Source of the DNA: Planoprotostelium fungivorum
Taxonomy: Eukaryota; Evosea; Variosea; Cavosteliida; Cavosteliaceae
Assembly: GCA_003024175.1 (NCBI GenBank)
Contig: MDYQ01000006.1
Location: 62,001-126,000, forward strand
Reading direction: 5' to 3'
DNA: 64,000 nt
Made by a program: the position numbers and the translations under genes. Under the pieces are notes generated by a model. The model ran no database searches, was not told where the DNA came from, and saw only the letters and a program-made list of their open reading frames with translations. This document shows positions 46,401 through 56,824 of the stretch, one piece after another; the first letter of the stretch is position 1; every line of letters begins with the position of its first letter.

Positions 46401-47638
46401 AGCGATTATATCACTACAGACCAGCTGAAGGATTTTCTGTGGGTATGATGATTCTGACGGAAGCTGAGATGTATAGGGGAGAGGTAGCGATATTACAGAA
46501 TCTGAGGCCACATGTGAATGTCGTTTTATTGTGAGCTTACATTGTGATCGAGCAAATGAAATGACATGATGGAATAGCTTGGGTGTATCTTTCCCGCCAC
46601 AGCCGTTGGCTATCATCACAGGTGAAGTTTCGATTTACATCGAGTTATGTGATTGAAATCAGACAGAGTTCTGCGATGGTGGAAGTCTTCACAGTGCGTA
46701 TTTACCAATTAGAATTCTCCTGAACTTCGATCAGCTTATCTCCGTGAGAATTCGATCGGCTTTTCCATGAAAAAAGAGATGATGATCGGCATCGCTGCGT
46801 GAGTATCGTCATCGATGTATGATGATGACACGAGCAGGGGCATGATCCATCTACACGCCGAAGGTGTGATACACAGAGATCTGGCCGTTCGTAACATCCT
46901 GCTGACAAAGTCGTTGCAACCCAAAGTGAGTGACTTTGGTCTGTCGCGAGAGTCCAGCGATGGAAGTGATGGAGGGATGACACAATCGAACATTGGACCT
47001 ATCAAATGGTGATCCATCTATAACCCGCCACTGTACTGAGAAGAGATACAGGATGGCACCAGAATCGATCACTGACAGGTTCTATTCGTCCAAATCCGAC
47101 GGTGAATTGTTTGTAAGAGGTGAGACTGAGAGAACGTCAGTGTGGTCGTACGGTGTCTTATGTTGGGAGATATGCACTGTACAAGAGCCGTGGGCCGGTC
47201 GACAAGCCATGGATGTGCGTCACCATTTCGGCTACATGCATAGATTTATTTTCTTTTGACATCACGACAAGGTAGCGACGGCAGTCTGTGCGAGGAACGA
47301 GACGCTGACCATACCTGAAGAATCAGATGACGTGATATCCTACACCCTCAAACAGTGTTGGCAGCGACGCCCGGAAGATCGACCGTCGTTCAGCGATGTC
47401 TATCGATGGCTCACAGACAAAGTGTGGGACGAAGCAGAAGCGGAGAGACAGATGCAAGAGAAGGACAAGAGGATCACCCTCATAGATGAAGTCGGGAGAA
47501 CAGAATTATGGCCAGTTTTCGTTCGGGGACGAAGAGATCTCGAAGGAGAAAGGGTGAATGGAGAGTGACAAACTGTGAACTGATCGATCAAATAGACTCG
47601 AAGACACCTACGAGCCATTGGTTTACGTCCCAGAATAA
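40460..47638 (+). CDS. receptor-type protein kinase with IPT/TIG and parallel beta-helix (POMP-like) ectodomain
   Basis: ATG 40460 encodes a signal peptide, MMLLYLLLLALLSLSTA, spliced to LQITPPTSGIQTNGPRDVTV, an IPT/TIG domain. A second TIG is near 41160-41440 (VTPLSIPSNGSICTITGQNL). From about 41870 to 45720 the ectodomain is a long right-handed beta-helix with POMP-like units such as GGAISISG...NNTFLGNSAKSGGGAVYI, DGGAI and FTDNIATATGG. A single membrane helix, IVVGVCTFLIIITIVIVFIV (about 46107), is followed by basic HRSRR. The kinase has VVGHGAFGIVYSATW, SKVAVKQIR, VIHRDLAVRNILL, KVSDFGLSR, WMAPES, VWSYGVLCWEICT and DRPSFSDVYRWL. A final intron gives LEDTYEPLVYVPE, TAA 47638, embedded in GAATAAAT. 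HRDLAVRN and the WMAPES segment are tyrosine-kinase-like. It should signal from the plasma membrane; the ligand is unknown. About 30 introns. Confidence 0.88.
47009..47051 (+). repeat. 43 bp intron with CATCTATAACCCGCCA core
   Basis: Splits the codon for Trp in IKWMAPES of the kinase. It starts GTGATC, carries a one-base variant of the shared core (TATAAC for TACAAC) and ends GATACAG. Confidence 0.8.
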
Positions 47639-48112
47639 ATTTTAAACGTCGCGATCATGAGGCAATCAGCACAGACATCAGATTTGGTTTTTCTGGTTGG
47701 TGTCCATGCATTTGGATCACTAATTTTTTCGTCGTGCATATTCCAGTAGTCGGGAGAGAAGTGATCCATTTTCAATGCACCATTTGACCACCAACCGGAA
47801 AAACCGAATCAATTCACTTCGAAGAATGTAAATTGAGCTTCCCTGGTGACGATAGTGCTGCTCAGGGATGATAGCGGAAAAACGGAGAGTTGATTCTATC
47901 ATCGGATAATAAATCGAGGATCATCTACTCGGAATCACCACCGTTACGTGGGGGTATGTTCAGAATGCCAGGGACCCATTCGTGACACCGCCACGACTAA
48001 GCTCAAAATAAGCTGTATGACCCCTCAAAGAGCACCACCGTAGACACCACAATCCGCTAGGTGGTTTAAAGCGTTCATTCCCTTGGTGGCTCTTCACAGC
48101 GTGAGAGATAGA
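47639..48112. other. intergenic spacer with a foldback sequence
   Basis: 475 bp between the receptor kinase and the WD40 gene. The main content is the imperfect inverted repeat described separately at 47681-47810. The remainder, including GATAGTGCTGCTCAGG near 47850, shows no gene. Confidence 0.4.
47681..47810. repeat. imperfect inverted repeat (foldback), about 130 bp
   Basis: The left arm 47681-47721 (GATTTGGTTTTTCTGGTTGG, then TGTCCATGCATTTGGATCACT) is matched in reverse complement by 47760-47810 (AGTGATCCATTTTCAATGCA, then ACCACCAACCGGAAAAACCG). The right arm has about 10 extra bases. The loop is about 38 bases. It could be a small non-autonomous foldback/MITE, a hairpin RNA or a structured terminator. 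No clear target-site duplication was seen. Confidence 0.6.
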
Positions 48113-50381
48113 ATGGTTCATTCTTCTCCACAGCTTGATCTCTCACACAACAGACGTGCGGATGAAAAGCAAGCGGGGCCCTCAGTTCCGCAGGAGATGT
48201 CAACGCGATTTTCAACAAGCGAAGGGACAAGACGCCAGAGGGAAACGAGCGCGATGCAGCAGCCATCGTTGACGGAAGCATTGAAGTTGCAACAGATCGA
48301 GTATGAGGTGATCGATGGAATGTGGTGTCTCGCTGACACCGGAAAGGCCATCACATTGAAGGAGAAGATCACATCGCAACGCAGCCAAGGTGATGGATTC
48401 CTGTGGAATAAGGCCAACATGGAACAATCGTTCAAACAGTTTCAAGATCTGATGGGGCAGTTTCTGGTATTGTGATGTGTCGACGAACGAAGCGCTAAAT
48501 GTTTCAGAATCTCCTAGAAGAGACGAAGAATCACATGTTTTCGGCGGTACCTCTTCACAAGGTTGGATATCATTCATCCTCTATCACCCCCGATCTGACA
48601 ATTGTGCGAACAGAAAACAGCGGCATCTGTGCGAATCCGTAGCGTCTCAGCCATTGAGGATCCACCCAATTCAACGAGGCAGAGTTACGATGTCACGACG
48701 TCTCCCAGGTAATCACGACAAACAGCCATTTGATCTTACACTCTTTCAAGATGGAGTTCTCAGATCTACAAACATGAGACACCCAAATTGTCTCTATCAG
48801 ATCGCACAAATTCAAAGGGAAGTCTGCTTCAACGATTAGACAGCTTTCGGTGAGTCCAATTCTTTTTTTCTTGTCTAAACGACCAAAGAGGACAGAAACT
48901 GAAACCATCTGGATCCATCTCCAACAGTGATTCGGATGATGTCGTGTCCACCACCTCCGACGATGAAGATGGTCCTTTCCTTCTCGTGAAGAAGTGTCGA
49001 CCTCTACACTCTTCCTCCGTCCTCTGCATGGCACTCGTCGAAGACTATCTATGGGTTGGCTGTGAGAACGGGCTGCTGCGTCTGTGAGACCATTTCGTCC
49101 GTGGCAGGTTGTAGATTGACATAATCCTGTAGCTGGAGCAAGAGCACGTGTCAATCACAGGGAGATTTTAAAGCTCACGAAGAGGGTGTCACCTGCATCA
49201 TCGGCGTGGATGGTAAAGTCTGGACGGGCTGTAGAGATGGTACGGTCCAAGTGTGGTCTTTCAACGGAGAGAGGGTGATGTCTTTGAAGAGGATCTCTGC
49301 TTCATCATCAAAATCTCCCTGTGTCTTCCTCTTGCATAGTGAGTTCTATGATTATTTGCATTTTGAGATGAAAAAGAGAAATAAAAGAGGTTAAAAAAAT
49401 ACAGACGAGAAGAGAGTTCTGTGTGGAAGAGGAGATGGACAGGTGACGATCATCATCATCACGTGAATTGATCCTCTGTCGTAGATCGCACTGTATTCAG
49501 CGAAGAGTGGAAAACACAAGGGGAAAGTGTTCACTGGCAAGAGATATCTCACCACTTCACATCGTCATGGAAAGGTGCGTCATCATCATCATCATCATCA
49601 TCATCGGCATCACGACGGATGCATCCTCACAAGTGACCAGATGTTACTCTTGGCGGCGGAGGGTGAAATGATCATCTTAGACCTGACCACGCTGAGGATA
49701 ACTATGACTGTCCCAACACCCGATCAACTCATCTCAACTTTCGCCTCGAATGGGGCTTTCGAGGTATTTCATCTTCTACATTTCGAAATATTTGTTTCAT
49801 TTTATTTCTCGTCATCAGCTTCACCATCTCTTCCATCGTGTCATCTCGAATTGATGAGATACAGGTTTGGAGCAGTGGAAGAGACGAAGATAGAGAGAAA
49901 GATATCATCCGATGCTGGGACATCCAAACTGGAAGGTGTCTGAGAGCCATCACATCAGAAGGTCGAGTGTCCGCGATGAAAGAGGTGATGATGTCACGTC
50001 ACACCAGCTCGCAGACTCATTGTCATCAGGTGCGCCAGAACAACGTCAATTCGGTGTGGGTTTGTCTAGAGGGAGGGCACATCAGTGTCCACGGCTCGAA
50101 CAACTACGAGATCATGCAGGAGTTCGAACATCACACCGACAGCGTCCATTGCATCACCATCGACGATCGCAGCCAGATTTGGACGGGTGAGACTTCATCT
50201 CATTCGTATGAGATGTTGAGATGTGTTCGCAGGATCATCGGACACATCGACGTGCATCTGGAGGAGGACACCTGATAAGAGGGCAAAGTCACCAGCTGTA
50301 TCCAGACACCCACCATCGAGTCTGTCGAAAGACAGTGTGATCTTCGTGAAAGGACTGTCGAGACAGGCCAGTGTGAAATAA
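48113..50381 (+). CDS. WD40/beta-propeller protein, function unknown
   Basis: A multi-exon gene. The N-terminal part from ATG 48113 (MVHSSPQLDLSHNRRADEKQ) is polar and includes LTEALKLQQIEYEVIDGMWC and FLWNKANMEQSFKQFQDLMG, which I do not recognise. From about 48980 to 50280 seven or so propeller blades follow: LHSSSVLCMALVEDYLWVGC, VTCIIGVDGKVWTGCRDGTV with QVWSFNGERV, MLLLAAEGEMIILDLTTLRI, RCWDIQTGRCLRAITSEGRV, NNVNSVWVCLEGGHISVHGS and HTDSVHCITIDDRSQIWTGS. The pattern W.G..dG.i.vW with weak GH dipeptides resembles the propellers of RhoGEFs (ARHGEF10/17 type) or inositol 5-phosphatases, but no DH, PH or phosphatase domain is present. It ends SRQASVK, TAA 50379-50381, overlapping AAATAAAT. 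A CAT-repeat of about nine units (near 49580) lies in an intron. Confidence 0.7.
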
Positions 50382-51107
50382 ATGTGAAGAGATAACCTCT
50401 GTACCTATTCTCGAGAACTCCGAGGTTACATCTGCCTCATTCTCACCCTTCTCCACAGATCGATAACTGTACCATTTTAGACCCTCCAAAACACATTCTA
50501 GTCTTGAAAAGACAGTTCTTTGTCACCGCGATCTTCCCTGCAACGAGATGACGATGATGGAGAAGGGTAGAGTAGTCGTGATGTGGGGGGGAGTTATAGC
50601 GGAATGTTCTATCTCGTTTATCGGCGTGTTCATCCAGTATCATTGACAACCAATAGGTGAGGTTTACTCACCACCTGTCCACCCACCTTCCGTTATCAAC
50701 TTTATCCAAGCCCCTAAATTTGGTTTCATCCGTCGGGCCATTCGTTCCGTTCTCCCATATAAATTTTATATGCTCTCTCCTATTCGCCCAGCCTCCTTAT
50801 CTAACACATTTCAGCTCTTATCTCGACAGGATGGATCCGTTCGAGACCGATCAGAGTGCAACCTGGTAAATCCTAGAACAGATGAGCTGTGGGGCATATC
50901 ACTCACTCTGAGCTGCACGCAGCCTCCCTTAAAGTACTTCCCATAGCACCGTAAGGGACTCTGGTCGGCGATTTTCGCCGGATCTGCGCTTGTTCTCGCA
51001 CCCTTTATAGGGAGGCATGGCGATCTATGCGTTGAGGTGACACTTCGGCAACAGGCGGAGTACTCTAGAGAAATCAGAGGAGGTCATTTCTAAAGAGCCA
51101 GATAAAC
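50382..51107. other. intergenic spacer
   Basis: About 725 bp upstream of the large GPS receptor gene. No coding exon is convincing. The part 50930-51020 is G+C-rich with several short inverted words (GGCGATTTTCGCC at about 50972), which may form a small hairpin. It may hold the promoter and 5' UTR. Confidence 0.3.
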
Positions 51108-54100
51108 ATGAGCGGGGTCACTGCTCTCATCTTGGTCTTTGTATCATTAGCTTGTGGTGTTCTATATGGTAGGTCGATTGAGGTGCTTTTAGACGCTGAT
51201 GTTGTTGTTTAGACATACAACCTCAACCCGCTCCTCCATCAGGAAGCAGGACACAATCATGGAGTGATGGACAGAATCTCTATGTTTTCACACAGACAGG
51301 TGCCTTGACATTAGGCTTCCATACATCGGACTGACCGGAGCAGGGAACCAAAACGAGCTCTGGAGGTATACGAACTCGACATGGTCTTCCATTGCCGACA
51401 ATATAGCGAGCATCCCAGCAGAAGATGCCCTCACGTGGATCGACCCCGAACAAGGTCAACTCGTGGCCATCTCCCTCAACACCACTCGTGAGTTCGATCC
51501 ATCGTCTTGTTTCTCAATCATTTCTTCAGAAGCCGATGTGTGGGTCTTTAACATTTCGACATCGAAGCTCGTCTCCAATGCGAATTCTTCGCTCCTAGAA
51601 AACAATTTCCTCATTACTCCAGGTGAGATGAGCAATAAATACATCTCACATGCATTAAGATTGACCTTGCACAAGGAGAACTCAGCCAGAATCTCAACAT
51701 CACGTTGCCCACCGTTCTACCCACCTCTCTCAACATCTCTTTACCCACGGTGTTACCTACCTCATTGAACATCACACTGCCCACAGTGTTGCCCACATCA
51801 CTCAACATCACGCTGCCCACTATATTACCTACCTCATTGAACATCACTCTACCCACCTCTCTCAACATCTCTCTACCCACAGTGTTACCCACAGATCTCA
51901 ACATCACACTGCCCAACATCCTACCCACAGATCTCAACATCACTCTGCCCACCGTGTTACCCACATCACTCAACGTCACACTGCCCACCGTCCTGCCCAC
52001 AGAGTTGAATGTCACGCTGCCCACAGTGTTACCTACAGATCTCAACATCACTCTGCCCACCGTGTTGCCCACATCACTCAACATCACTCTGCCCACAGAA
52101 CTGAACGTCACCGTGCCTGACATCACATCCGTTCTGAACGTCACACTGCCCACAGTGTTACCCACAATACTGAATGTCACCGTACCTGATATCACATCCG
52201 TTCTGAACGTCACACTACCTGATGTACCCACCGTCATCAACATCACCCTGCCCACATCACTCAACGTCACTCTGCCCACAGTGTTACCTACATCACTCAA
52301 CGTCACTCTGCCCACAGTGTTACCCACATCGTTGAACTTGACTATACTCGACATCACTGCCGGTCTGAACGGTACACTCCCCGATGCACCCACTGCTATC
52401 AACATCACATTGCCCGATGTCACCCCTGTGGTCAACGTCACTGTACCTGATATTACTGCTGTGGTCAACGTTACCTTACCTGACGTCACCTCTGTGATCA
52501 ACGTCACCGTGCCCGATATCACCTCTATCAACGTCACCGTGCCCGATGTCACCTCTGTGGCCAACGTTACTGTACCTGATATTACTGCTGTGGTCAATGT
52601 CACCGTGCCCGATGTCACCTCTGCGATCGACGTCACTGTACCTGATGTCACCTCTGTGGTCAACGCTACCGTGCCCGATGTCACTTCTGTGGTCAACGCT
52701 ACCGTGCCCGATGTGACTTCGATCGTGAACGACAGCGCATCGATCATCACCAGTGTCATCAACGTGACGAAACTGCTGACGACCAGCCAAATCTTGACAA
52801 CAAGTAAGCTTCCCCTGACTACCCTTTCCACTCGTACAAGTCTCAGTGGTGTGAGTCTGAAACACACAGATGATCCCTCCTCCACGGTAGATCTGGTCTC
52901 CACCACCCCATCCCCTGATACCACCGTACAGACACCATCTACAGGCGTACCAGCTCCCTCTACAAGCGCACAGGCACCCTCTACAAGCGCACAGGCACCC
53001 TCTACAAGCGTACAGGCACCCTCTACAAGCGTACAGACACCCTCTACAAGCGTACAAGCTCCCTCTACAAGCGTACAGACACCCTCTACAAGCGTACAAG
53101 CTCCCTCTACAAGCGTACAGGCACCCTCTACAAGTGCACAGACACCCTCTACGAGCGTACAGACACCATCTACAACGACCTCAGTAGTGGGAGGTGCCGT
53201 GGGATCACTGAGCAAGAGGAGTCTGTTGGAAACAGCACAGAAAGTGGCCTCCTCTGTATCACCCCTCACCCTGTCCAAGGCCGTAGTTTTCGCAGAGAAT
53301 TCGAGCTCCGTCTGGGTCATCGGAGGTAAAGAGCTGTTGGGAGGGAGTGTCTCCTCTGCAGTCCATCACTTCTCCAACAAGCGATGGGAGATCGTGAGCC
53401 ATCTACAACCAGCCATGATCTGACGTGGGGTAGGTCAATACAACGAATTCCGTAGACGGCTTCTACCAGGCCGCATCGTTCTACAACGCGACATCCCGCG
53501 TCGTCACCATCATCGGAGGATTCAATTCTTCCAATTCGATCGTCAACACCGTTCGCACGCTCGATCTCAACCGTTTGGTCTGGTCTCACGTGAGTCATCT
53601 ACAACGTTGTAGAACGTCAGATTTAAAATCCGACAGACGAAGGGACCCGAAGCCAAGGCCGGATCTGCCCTCGTGGGCGATCAGCGAGGAAAATTGTACC
53701 TGTACGGTGGTTACGCACCCAACGTAATTACGCAGGAGCTCTGGGTCTCAAACTCCACCGGAAATTGGACCGCCCAGGGAAGAAGTATGACCGGTCCAGG
53801 AGATCTCCTCACCATGGAAACCTTCACGGCCACTTTGGGAGAGGCCAACTCTGTCATCTTCACTTCATCCAAATTAGTCGACCGTCTACGAGTCTACACC
53901 GACAAACTCGGTTACAACATCGGTGAGATTTCCGCGAGATTTCGATCGCAGCTGATTCTTACAGGTAAATCGTGTCTATCGAGTGCTGTATGTGGTGGAT
54001 ATTGCATCGATCAGATCTGCTCGATCGGCTGCCCCAACACTTCTCTCTGCCTGACCTCGACTACGGGTCTTATCTCCTTCGACAATCTACAACGCGCCGT

Positions 54101-56641
54101 GGATTACGCCGCCAACGATTCGAGCTTGTTGCTGCAGTTCTTGAAGGCCGTCGCAAATGTAGACGGTACAATCTTGAGCAATACGTCGACAGCTCTGTGT
54201 CAGCAAGTTCGAACACTGACGTCCAACTTCTCCCTGACGTTACCCTACCTCGCCTCCCCCCTGTCCGTCGAGTGAGAAGATTCGCAGAAAATGGACGGAA
54301 AACTCATCGTTGTAGATGTCCGGCTCCCTTCACCGTCTCTGACGTGTCGACCCTCCTGAGCGGTAACGTCACCCTGTCCAACGGCGTTTCCGCGAAAATT
54401 CTCGACACATTCAACACGAGCACCAAGCCTCAGGTACTCTATCCCCTCCTTCCTCGGTCTGAAATTTCCAGGAATTCTACACCAACGTACAGGCTCTCAC
54501 CTTGAGGCTCGTCGCACAGGAATCTGTCTCCTCCCTCGTCACACCTTACGTTGCCATTGGCAACAGCATTTCCATCATCATCAAGTCTGCCAACACCCCC
54601 GCCGAAGCTAGCATCAGCCCGAGCCTGTCAGGCTACAAAGCTGGATTTAGCATCCCTTCAGAAGTGGTAGGAAGCTTGTTGGAATTTGCACGTCCCATCG
54701 TAGCCGTACTGTCTGTGAGTCGAAATGTAGACGAAATTTTGCTGAAATCTCAGGTCATGCATTCGAGCCCCCTGCAGCAATCTGAACAGAACCTCACCTT
54801 TGTCGGGGATGTCGTCGGATTGTCCGTATACACCGACAACGGAACCGAAATTTCGGTGAAAAACACGAGCAAGCCCATCTCCATTCAGATCGGTCTGTCC
54901 CCGAACAATTACAATTTGTCCGATCTACAATGCGTGTGGTGGTCAGAAAACGAGACGAAATGGAGCCCCGAAGGCTGTACTATCCATCCTACCCCTGGCC
55001 TGGACGGTACGTAACTTGAAATTCCCGCGATCTTTCTCACCCCACCCAGGCACCGCGTCGTGTGATTGTAACCATCTGACAAACTTCACCGTAACCAAGA
55101 TCCCCACACCCAACAGTCAGCCTACGATCAACACAGCTTCCGCTCCCACTGGAGCCATCGTGGGAGGCGTCATCGGTGGTATCGCCGCCATCTGCCTCGT
55201 TGTAGTCGCAGCCATCATCGTTGCCAGGAGACAACAGCATCACATCGATCCCGCCATTCGCGCCAGTCAGTTCGCAGAGTCCGAAGCCAACTTGGAGTGA
55301 GTGTCGACGTCGACGAGTGACGTCACTCACCCCCGACAGCTCTTCCATCATCACCATGGTAACGCAGGAAGACGAGAGGGGAGAAGCTTTCAAGGCCACG
55401 TACTCGGACACCACCACCGTCGCCCTGAAGAAGTTGATGACAGAAGAGGACAGGAGCGACTTCATGAGAGAGTCGATCGTCCTCAGGGTGAGTCCTCCTC
55501 TTGTCTCCTCCGTCTCAATTCGATCAGAGTCTCCACCATCCCAATCTCGTACAATTTCTGGGTCTGTGGTCCTCCGATGTCGACACTTTCATGGTGACCG
55601 AATATTTCGTCGACAGTAACGCGAGAGAGTTCTTGCTGAAGCACGGAGACATATTCAACAATCGAAACCTCCTACAGATGTGAGACCGAGTCCCCGCCTC
55701 CATCGCTGACCATCAACAGGGTCAAAGACATCTGTGGATCGGTCTGTTACTTGGAGAGCATGGGCATCGTCCACTGTGACATCCGATCAGAGAACGTGAT
55801 GGTCAGGCCGCAGAACGGAGGCAGGCTGGAGACCAAGTTGGGAGGATTCTCCCACGCTCTCGTCGGTTTCGCGCCAAAACCTTCTCAGAAAATTCTCAGC
55901 GATTTCGCCGTTCGATGGGCGGTGAGAGATTTGGTACGTAACGATACGTACTGATGACGTGGCAGGCACCTCAGGTCATTCTGAACAAGAAGTATTCTCA
56001 CGCATCGGACGTCTGGTCGTTCGGTGTCTTCTTATGGTGAATCGATCGATCTACATCGTTGTAGATTGACGGAATAACAGGGAAGTCATGAACGGTGGAA
56101 AGACACCATACGAGGGAATGAACGATGCCCAAATTGTCGACACAGTTGTCGACAACAAGGGTCACCCCAGCATCCCTCAGACCATCTCTGCCCTCTCCGA
56201 TCTGATGTCTAGCTGGTGAGCTCATCTACAACCCGCCATCCCTGACTCCTCTCAGCTGGTCGTACAAGCCTTCTTCCCGTCCCAACATGAGACACATCGC
56301 CGACACCTTGTCCCAAATCATCGATCCCAATTCCGCTCCCGCCCCCAACGGCCTGGGCAGATCCCTCGTGAGAAGAGACAGGCTGCAGAACGAGGCCCCT
56401 CGCGTGGACAAGAAGAATTTCTTATTGATGACGCCCTCTCAAATGTCTCTGTTGGTTCAAGAGAATGAGACTCCGTCACAGAGGTGAGATATGAAGAGGG
56501 GTGGGAGGATTGATGGTGTGTAGATACGATACGGATGCATTGGAGATGGAGCCGATGGACGAGTCGGGAGCATTGCAGATGAATCCTCTGTGTGATATGC
56601 CGCCGAGCGTCATCGAAGTTCAGGTCAACCGATCAGAATAA
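51108..56641 (+). CDS. single-pass receptor with kelch-like repeats, low-complexity stalk, GPS motif and kinase-like domain
   Basis: ATG 51108 gives a signal peptide, MSGVTALILVFVSLACGVLY. Kelch-like blades (NELWRYTNSTWSSI) precede a huge Thr/Pro/Val stalk at 51690-53180. More kelch-like blades follow (VWVIGGKELLGGS, VTIIGGFNSSNSIVNTVRTL, LYLYGGYAPNVITQELWVSN), then a Cys-rich knot near 53970. A beta-rich region leads to a GPS motif near 54920-55100: CVWWSENETKWSPEGC, then TASCDCNHLTNFTV. The membrane helix is IVGGVIGGIAAICLVVVAAI (about 55157). The kinase-like domain has TVALKKLM, HPNLVQFLGLW, IVHCDIRSENVMV, and SDVWSFGVFLWEVMNGGKTP, but DFG is replaced by GGF and the glycine loop is weak, so it may be a pseudokinase. 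It ends VIEVQVNRSE, TAA 56641, inside GAATAAAG. In adhesion GPCRs and polycystin-1, GPS/GAIN domains self-cleave at HL/T. Confidence 0.85.
51697..52340 (+). repeat. 36 bp tandem repeats, TLPTVLPTSLNI units
   Basis: About 15-18 imperfect copies of a 12-residue unit, N(I/V)TLPTVLPTSL, in frame, with TLNVTVPDITSVL variants mixed in towards the end. Each unit carries an N-x-T sequon, so the stalk would be heavily N-glycosylated if secreted. Confidence 0.88.
52370..52780 (+). repeat. 33 bp tandem repeats, VVNVTVPDVTS units
   Basis: About 12 imperfect copies of an 11-residue unit (VVNVTVPDITA / AIDVTVPDVTS / VVNATVPDVTS). Most units keep the N-x-T sequon. The same Val/Thr pattern links it to the preceding repeat block, so both may derive from one ancestral unit. 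Confidence 0.87.
52925..53180 (+). repeat. 21 bp tandem repeats, APSTSVQ units
   Basis: About 12 copies of a seven-residue unit (A/T)PSTS(V/A)Q make a mucin-like Ser/Thr/Pro spacer, a likely O-glycosylated stretch. The DNA units (CCCTCTACAAGCGTACAGGC) are nearly identical, suggesting recent expansion or ongoing homogenisation. Confidence 0.9.
53590..53636 (+). repeat. 47 bp hairpin intron
   Basis: Starts GTGAGTCATCTACAACG, continues TTGTAGAACGTCAG and ends CCGACAG. TCTACAACGTTGTAGA is a perfect palindrome directly after the donor. It joins VWSH to TKGP in the GPS receptor. Confidence 0.78.
56037..56080 (+). repeat. 44 bp hairpin intron
   Basis: Starts GTGAATCGATCG, continues ATCTACATCGTTGTAGAT and ends TAACAG. 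It splits the Trp codon of FLWEV in the kinase-like domain of the GPS receptor. Confidence 0.78.
56216..56255 (+). repeat. 40 bp intron with CATCTACAACCCGCCA core
   Basis: Starts GTGAGCT, exact 16-base core at 56223-56238, ends TGACTCCTCTCAG. It splits the Cys codon of SSCWSYKP. The core and the last 13 bases are nearly the same as in the BEACH-gene intron at 27998-28039. Confidence 0.82.
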
Positions 56642-56752
56642 AGAAAGAGGAAATAGGATCTTGATGTCGTTGTTCATTCAAGCTATTGCTACTTATCTCG
56701 AAAGTTTGATCATGTATGAAATTAATGGAACTATGTCGTCGCACAACACATC

Positions 56753-56824
56753 GCCTCTATGGCTCAATGGAACAGCGCTTGGCTACGAACCAAGAGATTC
56801 TGGGTTCGATCCCCAGTAGAGGCT
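56753..56824 (+). tRNA. tRNA-Arg (ACG), copy 2
   Basis: Identical in all 72 bases to the copies at 33576 and 61409 (anticodon ACG in loop CTACGAA). A T-run follows. The immediate upstream bases ACATC are also shared. Confidence 0.95.

Noticed and set aside
49580-49612. A run of histidines in the WD40 protein
   Set aside because: The CAT repeat begins right after a GTGCG donor-like site and is followed by an acceptor-like AAG, so it is best read as an intron microsatellite.
51614-53320. A 568-residue open frame on the minus strand, antisense to the stalk repeats
   Set aside because: It exists because the plus-strand repeats avoid codons that would read as stops on the other strand. Its product is a pure mirror of the repeat, and the plus frame has a signal peptide, kelch-like blades and clean splicing on both sides.
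10124-56255. CTACAAC as the branch-point sequence
   Set aside because: The word is found close to the donor as often as near the acceptor, and in either orientation, so it cannot be only a branch point. One orientation may still serve as one in some introns.
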